From positions 1 through 7,873 of the forward strand of contig CAITQY010000176.1 in NCBI GenBank assembly GCA_903894655.1: a DNA stretch of 7,873 nt, read 5' to 3'. The translations under genes were made by a program, and so were the position numbers. The notes beneath the pieces were generated by a model that did no database searches, was not told the origin of the DNA, and saw nothing but the letters and a program-made list of their open reading frames with translations. Numbering within the stretch: position 1 is the stretch's first letter; every line of letters begins with the position of its first letter. This document shows, one piece after another, positions 1 to 6,116 of the stretch. Source of the stretch: an uncultured Gemmatimonadota bacterium (lineage in GTDB: Bacteria > Gemmatimonadota > Gemmatimonadetes > Gemmatimonadales > Gemmatimonadaceae).

Positions 1-762
1 GTTGTCGAACTTCGACTTGGTGACGGCATCGTTCACGTTGATGGCCGGGAAGGCCAGCGTACCCGCGCGCTCCATCTCGTACAAACGATGCACGCCCGTG
101 GTGGTCTCTTCGCTCACGCCACGGATGCCGGCCAGCACCTTCGTCCAACGGCCCGGGTTCTTGGCCTGCTCAGCGCGCAGCAGGTCGAGAATCACGCCCC
201 ACTCTTCCGGCTCGTTATCGCTGTCGAAGCCCGGGATCACGCCGCTCTTCTCGTACTCGGTGCCCTTGTGCACGAGCAGCGTGGCATCGCCACCATCATC
301 GAGCAACAGGTTCGGGCCCGTGCCGTCGCTCCACATCAGCGCCTGCTCGGTGCACCACCAGTACTCCTCGAGCGTCTCACCCTTCCACGCGAACACCGGC
401 GTGCCCTTCGGCGACTCCACCGTGCCGTGCGGCCCGACGGCCACGGCGGCTGCAGCGTGGTCCTGCGTGCTGAAGATGTTGCACGACACCCAGCGCACGT
501 CGGCGCCGAGTTCGACCAGCGTTTCGATGAGCACGGCCGTCTGCACCGTCATGTGCAGCGAGCCCATGATCTTCGCGCCCTTGAGCGGATGCTTGCCGGC
601 AAATTCGGCGCGCAGTGCCATGAGGCCCGGCATCTCGAATTCGGCGAGACGGATTTCCTTGCGGCCCCACTCGGCGAGCGCGAGATCGCGCACGGCGAAC
701 GTGGGACGATCGAGCGACGCCAATGGCGCAGCGCCCTTTTCGGTGACGACGACGGTAGACAT
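1..762 (-). CDS. ahcY: Adenosylhomocysteinase (SAH hydrolase), N-terminal 254 residues, cut by left edge
   Basis: Cytosolic NAD-dependent enzyme that splits S-adenosylhomocysteine into adenosine and homocysteine, relieving product inhibition of methyltransferases and feeding methionine resynthesis. The 254 visible residues cover the substrate-binding domain: GSLHMTVQTAVLIETL at about 67-82 (H70 corresponds to human H55), the SCNIFSTQDHAAAA block at 93-106, LLLDDGGDAT at 152-161, VSEETTTGV at 216-224 (substrate Glu, then the Thr run that contacts NAD), and NDAVTKSKFDN at 244-254, whose K249 and D253 match catalytic human K186 and D190. The Rossmann NAD domain and C-terminal tail lie beyond the edge; the full protein should be about 430-490 residues. 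The ATG at 762 abuts the TAA (765-763) of the ArsR-like gene upstream with no intervening base, so translation is probably coupled. Only a weak AGGA lies upstream. Identity is very secure from motifs. Confidence 0.97.
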   Translation of the reverse strand, partial: MSTVVVTEKGAAPLASLDRPTFAVRDLALAEWGRKEIRLAEFEMPGLMALRAEFAGKHPLKGAKIMGSLHMTVQTAVLIETLVELGADVRWVSCNIFSTQDHAAAAVAVGPHGTVESPKGTPVFAWKGETLEEYWWCTEQALMWSDGTGPNLLLDDGGDATLLVHKGTEYEKSGVIPGFDSDNEPEEWGVILDLLRAEQAKNPGRWTKVLAGIRGVSEETTTGVHRLYEMERAGTLAFPAINVNDAVTKSKFDN

Positions 763-1710
763 TTACGGATGAATCCTGAGGGAAGAGTCGGAACGGAAGT
801 CCACAGCGCAGCGCGCCGTGGCGGAGAACAACGCAGGGCCGGTGGCATCGGGATCCACCGGTAACGGGACATACCGCACATTGGTAAAGCCAGCGTCGTG
901 CAGCCACGCCGTGAGTTCTTGCGGATCGAAGCCCAGCCACACGTGACCCATCTGCGCGCGATAGCGCTCCTGCGCATGCGGGCGCATATCGGCGATCAGC
1001 AGGCGACCGTTGGGGCGGAGCACACGCCGCACATCGCGCAGCGCACGTAGCGGATCGGCCACATGGTGCAGCACCAGCATCAGCACCGCTGCATCGAGCG
1101 ACGCATCGCCCAACGGCAGCGCTTCCAGCGTGCCCTCGGACAACGTCACGTTGCGGCACGCCGCCAGCCGTGAGGACGCCGCCGACAGCATGGCCGGCGA
1201 CGCGTCGATCGCATGGACATGTGCGACATGCGGCGCGAGCGCCGCCGCCAAGGCGCCGGTGCCACAACCCAGATCGCCGACGATCAGCGATTCATCGAGC
1301 AGCGCGAGCGCGGCGCTCAGGTCCGCGCGCGCGCCGAACATGTCGTTGCGCAGTGCATCCCATTCGGCGCTGGCGGTGGCGAAAAACGCTTGCGTGCCGG
1401 CGCGACGCGCCGAGATCACGGCGTCGATCCGCGCTGCGTCCTGCAACGACGCGGGCGTGCTCCCCAGGGCCACGCGCACGATGTCCCACAACGCCCGCAT
1501 ATCGGCATCGAGCGAGGGATTACGGCGATACCAGCGGCTCGCCCCTTCGGCCCGCGACGCGATCCAGTGGTGGTCGGCCAGGATTTTGAGGTGCCGGCTC
1601 ACCGTGCTCTGCGGCAACTGCAGCGCGGTCGCCAATTCACCGACGGTGAGTTCCTGCCGCTCCAACGCCGAAAGCAGCCGACACCGGGTGGCGTCAGCGA
1701 GCTCGACCAT
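763..1710 (-). CDS. SahR-like regulator: ArsR winged helix fused to a SAM-methyltransferase fold
   Basis: 315 residues. An ArsR/SmtB winged helix occupies about residues 3-65, with recognition helix PQSTVSRHLKIL at 33-44. A class I methyltransferase fold spans about 140-300: motif I VGDLGCGTGALA at 144-155, acidic D169 after strand 2 (VHAIDASPAML), a PLGDASLDAAVLMLVLHHVADP motif region at 199-220, and LRPNGRLLIAD at 231-241. The ArsR metal-site motif ELCVCDL is absent (helix 3 reads VGELATAL, without Cys), so metal sensing is unlikely. This architecture, next to ahcY, matches SahR, an ArsR-family regulator described in Proteobacteria that senses S-adenosylhomocysteine and controls methionine-cycle genes. 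I infer that the methyltransferase fold serves as an SAH/SAM sensor; true methyltransferase activity cannot be excluded. The start is well fixed: the frame is closed by a TAA at 1749-1747 and has no other ATG, GTG or TTG before 1710. No good Shine-Dalgarno precedes it. It is probably autoregulated through the palindrome at 1754-1779. Confidence 0.88.
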   Translation of the reverse strand: MVELADATRCRLLSALERQELTVGELATALQLPQSTVSRHLKILADHHWIASRAEGASRWYRRNPSLDADMRALWDIVRVALGSTPASLQDAARIDAVISARRAGTQAFFATASAEWDALRNDMFGARADLSAALALLDESLIVGDLGCGTGALAAALAPHVAHVHAIDASPAMLSAASSRLAACRNVTLSEGTLEALPLGDASLDAAVLMLVLHHVADPLRALRDVRRVLRPNGRLLIADMRPHAQERYRAQMGHVWLGFDPQELTAWLHDAGFTNVRYVPLPVDPDATGPALFSATARCAVDFRSDSSLRIHP

Positions 1711-1749
1711 AGGGGCGTGAATGGCAAGGCGTGGCGAGGTCCTGTTTTA

Positions 1750-1778
1750 ATTATATCCGTGTATCCGGATGAAAGGAT
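1750..1778 (-). promoter_or_regulatory. Promoter of the regulator-ahcY operon
   Basis: On the minus strand a perfect TATAAT lies at 1755-1750, an AT-rich island in otherwise GC-rich DNA. At a 17-bp spacing the -35 position (1778-1773) reads ATCCTT, a poor match to TTGACA. Transcription should start near 1743, giving a leader of only about 33 nt before the ATG at 1710. The -10 call is strong; the -35 is weak. Confidence 0.7.
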
Positions 1779-1779
1779 A
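1754..1779. promoter_or_regulatory. 26-bp imperfect palindrome, candidate ArsR/SahR operator
   Basis: The left half TATCCGTGTATC (1754-1765) and right half GATGAAAGGATA (1768-1779) flank a central CG. Ten of 13 base pairs match: outer TATCC with GGATA, and core ATCC with GGAT, share one centre at 1766.5. The 12-2-12 layout is the classical operator geometry for ArsR-family dimers. The site covers the last two bases of the -10, the whole spacer and the -35 position, so a bound protein would block RNA polymerase. Binding by the adjacent regulator is inferred. Confidence 0.65.
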
Positions 1780-1818
1780 GCCTCCGGAGCCTCCGCCGTC
1801 AATCTGGATTGCGCGAAG

Positions 1819-1833
1819 TCGGGGATTCTCCCC
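1819..1833 (+). repeat. G-rich inverted repeat related to two sites upstream of the stress-protein gene
   Basis: GGGGA (1821-1825), a 3-base spacer and TCCCC (1829-1833) form a perfect 5-bp inverted repeat, 36 bp before the ATG at 1870. Extended leftward it begins TCGGGGATTC, matching the TCGGGGANTC core found twice at 6060-6070 and 6082-6092. It could be a protein-binding site or a weak hairpin; function unknown. Confidence 0.35.
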
Positions 1834-1869
1834 TCCCGTCGAGCCGGAAGCGTGCTACCATTGCCTCTC

Positions 1870-3192
1870 ATGCTTGATCTTCCACTCGCTCTGGACCTCT
1901 TGGTGTCGGCTCTGGTCGGGCTGGCAGTGGGCGTCGAGCGGGAATGGTCGGGACACACGACCGGCCCCGACGGCCGCTTCGCCGGCATCCGCACGTTCAC
2001 CCTCCTCGGGGTGATCGGTGGGTTTGGTGGCTGGTTCTTCCGGGACGGCCAACCGGTGCTGGCGGCTGTCATCGTTGGCGCCGGCGTGCTCTTCCCCATT
2101 TCGGCGTACACCGCGACGCTCCGCCGACCCGGGACGACCACCGACGGCACCACCGAAGTCGCCGCCATTCTCGTCGTAGCCATGGCGGCCGCCGCCGCCC
2201 TCGGCCACCGCACGCTGGCAAGCGCGGCCGCCGTCGTGTGCGTGCTGTTGCTGGCGGAGAAGTCGACGTTCCAGAACGTGCTCCAAAAGATGGCCGTGCA
2301 CGAACTGCGGGCCGCGCTGCAGTTCGCGGTCCTCGCGCTGGTCATTCTGCCGCTGTTGCCGGCTGGCGCGTACGGGCCGTTCGGTGCCTTTCAGCCTCGA
2401 CAGCTGTGGATCGTCGTCCTGCTCTTTTCCGGGCTGAACTTCGCCGGGTACATCGCACGGCGCGTCATCGGTGAAACGCGCGGACTCGGGGTGACGGGTT
2501 TGCTGGGTGGGGTCGTGTCGTCCACCGCGGTGTCGCTCACGTTCAGCCGACGAAGTCGCACCGAACCCGCGTTGGCGATCCCGCTCGCGCTGGGCGTCGT
2601 CGCTGCCTGTACCGTGCTGGTCCCGCGCCTGCTCGTCATCTCGTCGATGTTGCGACCGGCCGTCGCCGCCGCCGCGGTGCCGGTGCTGCTGCTGCCGTTT
2701 CTGGTCGGCGTGTCGCTGATTGCTGCCGTGATGTGGAAGGAGCGCGAGACGCGCGTTCCTGAATCTCCTGACACACCGGGCGGCACCATGGGTGCAACGG
2801 CAGCACCACGTGCTCCCCACGCGTCGGCGTATGAACAAAATCCCCTCGCGCTCGCGTCGTCGCTACAAATGGCGGCCGCCTTTCAGGTCGTGCTGTTCGC
2901 GATCGCCTGGGTGCAGCAGGCCGTCGGCACGACCGGTGTTTTGCTGTCGGCCACGCTCCTCGGACTCACCGACGTGGATGCCCTCACCGTGTCGATGACG
3001 CGATACGGCGCCGACCCGGCGAACGTGCGCGTGGCTGCCGCCGCGATTGGCATCGGCGTGCTCTCCAACACCATGCTGAAGCTCACGCTCGTGCTCACCA
3101 TGGGTGGACCACACTTTCGTGCGCGGGCGGCGACCGGTCTGCTCGCACTAGCCGCCGCGTCAAGCGTCGGCATCTGGATCGGGTGGCCATGA
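1870..3192 (+). CDS. MgtC/SapB-DUF4010 family polytopic membrane protein
   Basis: 440 residues, very hydrophobic, inner membrane. The N-terminal MgtC/SapB-like segment includes ALVGLAVGVEREWSGH (14-29) and GIRTFTLLGVIGG (39-51), the conserved ER...R.FTL signature. The C-terminal DUF4010 half has GLLGGVVSSTAVSLTFSRRS (210-229), NPLALASSLQMAAAF (324-338) and LLGLTDVDALTVSM (363-376). I judge roughly ten to twelve membrane helices, with one long hydrophilic loop at about 290-325 rich in Pro and Thr. The molecular function of this family is not established; related MgtC proteins are linked to magnesium limitation and acid or intracellular stress. Start: the frame is open far upstream, antisense to the regulator, but homology begins at MLDLPLALDLLVSALVG. 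A TTG at 1861 preceded by GGAAG at 10-nt spacing would add three residues and is a real alternative. The stop overlaps the mlaE-like start (ATGA, 3189-3192), indicating co-translation. Confidence 0.88.
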   Translation: MLDLPLALDLLVSALVGLAVGVEREWSGHTTGPDGRFAGIRTFTLLGVIGGFGGWFFRDGQPVLAAVIVGAGVLFPISAYTATLRRPGTTTDGTTEVAAILVVAMAAAAALGHRTLASAAAVVCVLLLAEKSTFQNVLQKMAVHELRAALQFAVLALVILPLLPAGAYGPFGAFQPRQLWIVVLLFSGLNFAGYIARRVIGETRGLGVTGLLGGVVSSTAVSLTFSRRSRTEPALAIPLALGVVAACTVLVPRLLVISSMLRPAVAAAAVPVLLLPFLVGVSLIAAVMWKERETRVPESPDTPGGTMGATAAPRAPHASAYEQNPLALASSLQMAAAFQVVLFAIAWVQQAVGTTGVLLSATLLGLTDVDALTVSMTRYGADPANVRVAAAAIGIGVLSNTMLKLTLVLTMGGPHFRARAATGLLALAAASSVGIWIGWP

Positions 3193-3986
3193 GTTCGCTC
3201 CAGCAGCGCGTCAGCGCCGTCGGCCGGACCACCCGATCATTCTTCGATCAGATCGGGGCCGGCACACGATTCGTCATGGCAACGTTCCGTGCGATGCGTG
3301 ACACTCAGGACTGGATCCCGGAGTTCAGCACCCACGCGCGCGTCCTCGGCGTGGAGTCGCTGCCGATCGGCATCTTCATTGCGTTGTTCACCGGCATCGT
3401 GCTGGCGCTGCTCGCGAGCTATTCCGTGGGCGATCTCGTGCCGCCGTATTTCGTGGGCACGCTGGTCCAGAAAACGATCACCCTCGAACTCGCCCCGGTG
3501 CTCACCGGTCTGGCCTTGGCTGGACGCGTGGGTGCGAACATCGCGGCCGAGCTGGGCACGATGCGCGTCACCGAACAGATCGATGCGCTCGAGACGCTCA
3601 CGTTTGATCCGATGAGCCATCTCGTGGTGCCCCGGGTACTAGCGTCAACGCTGATGTTTCCCGTCGTGGTGGCCGTCGCCATGCTGGTCGGGCTGCTGTC
3701 GGGCTGGGTGGCATCACTGGGGTTGCTCGACATTACCACGCCGCAATTTCTGAAGGGCGTCCGCATTTTCTTCACCGACTTCGACGTGCGTTATGGCCTC
3801 GTGAAGTCGGCCAGCTTCGGCGCGGCGGTGGCGCTGATCGGATGCCGTGCCGGTTTGAACACGCAAGGCGGCGCGCAGGGTGTCGGACGCGGCGCCACGC
3901 GTGCCGTGGTCATCTCCGCGGTCATGATTCTCGTCCTCGATGCCTTCTGGGCCCTCGTTTGGCTCTCGGGCCGTACCATTCGGTAA
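3189..3986 (+). CDS. mlaE: MlaE-type ABC permease (MCE lipid transport system)
   Basis: 265 residues; inner-membrane permease of an MCE/Mla phospholipid transporter, which moves lipids between inner and outer membranes. The family hallmark is clear: TLELAPVLTGLALAGRVG (98-115) followed by ANIAAELGTMRVTEQIDALE (116-135). About five membrane helices: 56-80, 101-118, 146-172, 205-222 and 238-260, with an amphipathic N-terminal interface helix around 12-40. Length is typical (about 250-270). The ATG at 3189 overlaps the upstream TGA by four bases; a GTG at 3183 in frame would add two residues but has no better ribosome site. The gene is followed by the MCE gene after 34 bp. In most MCE loci a MlaF-type ATPase sits beside this gene; none is in this window, so the energising subunit must be encoded elsewhere or shared with another MCE locus. 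Confidence 0.94.
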   Translation: MSSLQQRVSAVGRTTRSFFDQIGAGTRFVMATFRAMRDTQDWIPEFSTHARVLGVESLPIGIFIALFTGIVLALLASYSVGDLVPPYFVGTLVQKTITLELAPVLTGLALAGRVGANIAAELGTMRVTEQIDALETLTFDPMSHLVVPRVLASTLMFPVVVAVAMLVGLLSGWVASLGLLDITTPQFLKGVRIFFTDFDVRYGLVKSASFGAAVALIGCRAGLNTQGGAQGVGRGATRAVVISAVMILVLDAFWALVWLSGRTIR

Positions 3987-4020
3987 CGCATATCAACGTG
4001 TCCATTCCCCCACTCGCTTT

Positions 4021-5034
4021 ATGACCACGTCCCGACGCGCCAGCGACTTTGTAGTCGGCGCCACCGTGCTGGTGGTGACGATCGTGGTGATCGGTACGGT
4101 GCTCTGGCTCAAGCAAGCCGATCTCCGCGGCAAGACCCGCCATGTCGTCGTGCGCTCGCGCGACGTGGGCGGCGTGGCACTTGGCAATCCGGTGGTTATC
4201 CGCGGGGTGCGCTCGGGACAGATCGAGTCCATCGCGCTCGGCGAGCGTGGGTGGGTCGTGCTCACGCTCGGCATCGACCGTGGGACCACACTGCCCTCCG
4301 ATCCGGTGGTGCTGCTCGCCGCGTCGAGTCTGTTCGGCGAATGGCAGGCCACCATCACCGACGCGACCGGGTTGCCGGCGGACCGCGAACTGCGCGCGGC
4401 GATCAGGGAGTCGCGCACCTCCGGCGACACCTTGGCGGGGGCGGTGCTTCCCGACATCGCCCAGCTCACCACGGTCGCCGGCCGGATCGCGGGAGATGTC
4501 GCGCAAGTCGCCGACCGGGTGCAGGTCGCATTCGACGATCAGGCCGCGCGCGAACTCCGTGAATCGCTCCGCAACTTTTCGCGACTCTCGACGCAGTTGG
4601 CCACCACGGTGGAGCTGCAGTCGAAGAACCTCGATCACATCAGCAGCGATGTACAGCTTGGGCTCAAGAGCATCAATGCGGCGGCGGCAAACCTCAACGC
4701 CTTTTCGTCACGCGTCGACTCGGCGACGAGCCGCGGCGAACTACAGGTGATCGTCGCCAATTCGCAGACCGCCGCCAAAGAGCTGCTCGCGGCCACGAGC
4801 CGTCTGCGTGAGGTCGTGGACGGCCTCGATCGCACGGAGGGACGGCTGGCGAGCGCAGTGTCGCGGGCCGACTCGGTGTTCAACAAGGTGAACGCGGGGC
4901 GCGGAACGCTGGGACTGATGGTGAACGACCCGGCACTGTATCAACAGAGTGATTCACTCGTACGTGAACTGCGCGTCCTCATCGCGGACGTGAAGAAGAA
5001 TCCGAAGCGTTACTTCACCGTACGGGTGTTCTAG
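4021..5034 (+). CDS. mlaD: MlaD-type MCE-domain lipid-binding protein
   Basis: 337 residues. A short basic N-terminus (TSRRASD) and one signal-anchor helix at 10-30 place the rest in the periplasm. The MCE domain follows at about 38-118, with SRDVGGVALGNPVVIRGVRSG (46-66) and LGIDRGTTLPSDPVVLLA (83-100). From about 140 to 290 a long helical region with regular hydrophobic spacing and many Ala, Gln and Ser likely forms the extended helical needle of longer MCE proteins. The conserved C-terminal tail is visible: GRGTLGLMVNDPALYQQ (293-309) and DVKKNPKRYFTVRVF (323-337). It should assemble as a ring with the MlaE permease. The ATG at 4021 is chosen because the charged start and membrane anchor follow directly; the frame is open upstream to 3940, but that would overlap mlaE. 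There is no evident Shine-Dalgarno, so reinitiation after mlaE is possible. Confidence 0.92.
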   Translation: MTTSRRASDFVVGATVLVVTIVVIGTVLWLKQADLRGKTRHVVVRSRDVGGVALGNPVVIRGVRSGQIESIALGERGWVVLTLGIDRGTTLPSDPVVLLAASSLFGEWQATITDATGLPADRELRAAIRESRTSGDTLAGAVLPDIAQLTTVAGRIAGDVAQVADRVQVAFDDQAARELRESLRNFSRLSTQLATTVELQSKNLDHISSDVQLGLKSINAAAANLNAFSSRVDSATSRGELQVIVANSQTAAKELLAATSRLREVVDGLDRTEGRLASAVSRADSVFNKVNAGRGTLGLMVNDPALYQQSDSLVRELRVLIADVKKNPKRYFTVRVF

Positions 5035-5037
5035 CGC

Positions 5038-5061
5038 TCCGCGTCGCGGTCCGCGTCGCGG
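5038..5061. repeat. Two exact 12-bp tandem repeats at a convergent gene junction
   Basis: TCCGCGTCGCGG occurs at 5038-5049 and again at 5050-5061; a third degenerate start (TCAGCGTCAGG) follows at 5062-5072 and runs into the stop of the stress-protein gene. Within each unit CCGCG-T-CGCGG is an inverted repeat, and the two units can pair with each other along nearly their full length with one central T-T mismatch. The element fills most of the 33-bp spacer between two converging stops. It may act as a bidirectional hairpin terminator, but there is no T tract on either side, so intrinsic termination is doubtful. Confidence 0.55.
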
Positions 5062-5067
5062 TCAGCG

Positions 5068-5988
5068 TCAGGCCGACGGCACCGCGAGGACGCCGCACCG
5101 TGACGTACGCAGCACCCGCGTGGCGACGGAGCCCACCACAAGCCGCTCCACGAAGTTATAGCGCTGCGTGCCCACCGCGATGAGGTCACAGTGCGCCTGT
5201 TGCGCGAAGGACAGGAGTGACGACGCGGGATCGCCGCGCACGGTGACCGTGTCCACGATCACCCCGCCGGGCACATCGAGCTGCGCGCGTACCTGATCGA
5301 ACAGCGGCGGCAGGCTGCGTCCGTAGTCGGCATCCCACGCCTGCCAATCGACCGATGGATGCTCGAACCGCGGGCGCACGTGCACCAGCGTGAGCCGTCC
5401 GCTCGGGGCGACCAGTCGGGCGGCGAGTCGGGCCGCCTGGACACTGGCGACGCTGAAGTCGAGGCCGACCACGGCGTGCATCGGGTGCGCTGGAAAGTTG
5501 GGGCCGACGGCCAGCACCGGCACGCGCGATTCTCTGAGCGTGGCCAACGTGGTCTCGGTGCCGAACAACCGATCAAGTGGATTGTGACGCCCGATCCCCA
5601 TCACGATGACCGAGGCGTGACGACGCAGCGCCTCGATGGCCAGCACACGTGACGGTGAGCCCATCTGCACGTCCACCGGCCACGCCGGATCACCGGCCGC
5701 CGAAATCGAAAGCACGCGGCCGAGGTCTTCAACCATCGACGCGCGGCGCGCCTCATCCAGATCCGCCGGCACGGGTAACACGTCCATCCCGGCGGCCACA
5801 CCGGGCGTCGGCTCGCAGACGCCAAGTATCTGCAGCGAGCCACCGAACGCCCTCAGCGCCAGCCGGGCGGCGTTGAACAACGCCTCACTGGACACCGGTG
5901 CACCATCGCACGCGACGAGCACGGGTCCATTGGCGCCGAGCGGCAGAGACTCCGAGTGCATGACGGGATCGTGGGCGAGAACGGACAT
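5068..5988 (-). CDS. Universal stress protein with two tandem UspA domains
   Basis: 306 residues; a cytosolic UspA-superfamily protein, usually an ATP-binding or nucleotide-responsive stress factor. Domain 1 runs about 21-163, from VLVACDGAPVSSEAL with D28 to VIVMGIGRHNPLDRLFGTET (128-147) and RVPVLAVG (155-162). Domain 2 runs about 171-305, from AVVGLDFSVASVQAARLAA with D177 to LIAVGTQRYNFVERLVVGS (269-287) and CGVLAVPS. The ATP motif G-2X-G-9X-G-S/T is imperfect in both: domain 1 has G131-x-G133 before G143-T, one residue short, and domain 2 has Arg at the second Gly (R276) though G286-S is intact. ATP binding may be altered. Start: ATG 5988 has GAGGG (6001-5997) at 8-nt spacing; the frame is open to 6255, but that would intrude into the phospholipase gene. 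It lies 128 bp downstream of the phospholipase D gene on the same strand and converges on mlaD. Confidence 0.9.
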   Translation of the reverse strand: MSVLAHDPVMHSESLPLGANGPVLVACDGAPVSSEALFNAARLALRAFGGSLQILGVCEPTPGVAAGMDVLPVPADLDEARRASMVEDLGRVLSISAAGDPAWPVDVQMGSPSRVLAIEALRRHASVIVMGIGRHNPLDRLFGTETTLATLRESRVPVLAVGPNFPAHPMHAVVGLDFSVASVQAARLAARLVAPSGRLTLVHVRPRFEHPSVDWQAWDADYGRSLPPLFDQVRAQLDVPGGVIVDTVTVRGDPASSLLSFAQQAHCDLIAVGTQRYNFVERLVVGSVATRVLRTSRCGVLAVPSA

Positions 5989-6116
5989 GGACGGGACCCT
6001 CGGAGAGCGACAGGCATCGCGCTGCAACAAAGGGTCGCACTTGAGCCACCCACACCATATCGGGGAGTCCGGTGATCCGAGTCGGGGAATCCCGTACAAC
6101 TCAATCGACAGGTGAT
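5989..6116 (-). promoter_or_regulatory. Upstream region of the universal stress protein gene
   Basis: This 128-bp gap separates the phospholipase D stop from the stress-protein start. On the minus strand it contains two G/C-rich direct repeats and then, further downstream, the GAGGG ribosome site at 6001-5997. I do not find a convincing sigma-70 pair; GATATGG around 6062-6056 is a loose -10 candidate lying just beside one repeat. The length suggests the stress gene has its own promoter rather than relying wholly on read-through. Confidence 0.4.
6060..6092 (+). repeat. Pair of 11-bp direct repeats spaced 22 bp apart
   Basis: TCGGGGAGTCC (6060-6070) and TCGGGGAATCC (6082-6092) differ at one base and start exactly 22 bp apart, close to two helical turns, so a protein would see both on the same face. 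A third related core, TCGGGGATTC, begins at 1819 upstream of the DUF4010 gene. Relative to the stress-protein gene these read GGANTCCCCGA on the coding strand. Likely a regulator-binding site of unknown identity. Confidence 0.45.

Larger units (their letters stand above)
1711..1869. other. Divergent control region between the ahcY and mla operons
   Basis: This is 159 bp of non-coding DNA. It holds the minus-strand promoter and palindrome on the left half and, on the right, a small 8-bp palindrome CTCCGGAG (1782-1789) and the G-rich inverted repeat at 1821-1833. I cannot identify a convincing plus-strand -35/-10 pair for the membrane protein gene; TACCAT at 1856-1861 is only a loose -10 candidate and sits very close to the ATG at 1870. 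Confidence 0.6.

Noticed and set aside
2..864. Long plus-strand open frames opposite ahcY
   Set aside because: They show the low-complexity Arg/Ala/Ser composition of GC-rich shadow frames, whereas the minus strand encodes an unmistakable SAH hydrolase.
763..1710. Arsenic or metal resistance regulator
   Set aside because: The ArsR cysteine metal motif is missing and there are no arsenic or metal-efflux genes next to it; the neighbour is ahcY.
1711..1750. A SAM or SAH riboswitch upstream of the regulator-ahcY operon
   Set aside because: The -10 box at 1755-1750 leaves a leader of only about 33 nt, too short for known SAM or SAH riboswitch folds; control by the protein is the simpler reading.
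1213..1869. A 219-residue N-terminal extension of the DUF4010 protein
   Set aside because: It is an open frame antisense to the regulator, Arg- and Gln-rich without domain features, and recognisable family sequence starts at 1870.
1855..2838. A 327-residue minus-strand frame opposite the DUF4010 gene
   Set aside because: Composition is His/Arg/Gln/Gly-rich and repetitive, with no domain signature; it mirrors the codon pattern of the real gene.
6000..6060. A sigma-54 promoter (GG-N10-GC) before the stress-protein gene
   Set aside because: One GG-N10-GC spacing occurs on the minus strand, but flanking bases do not match TGGCAC or TTGCW.
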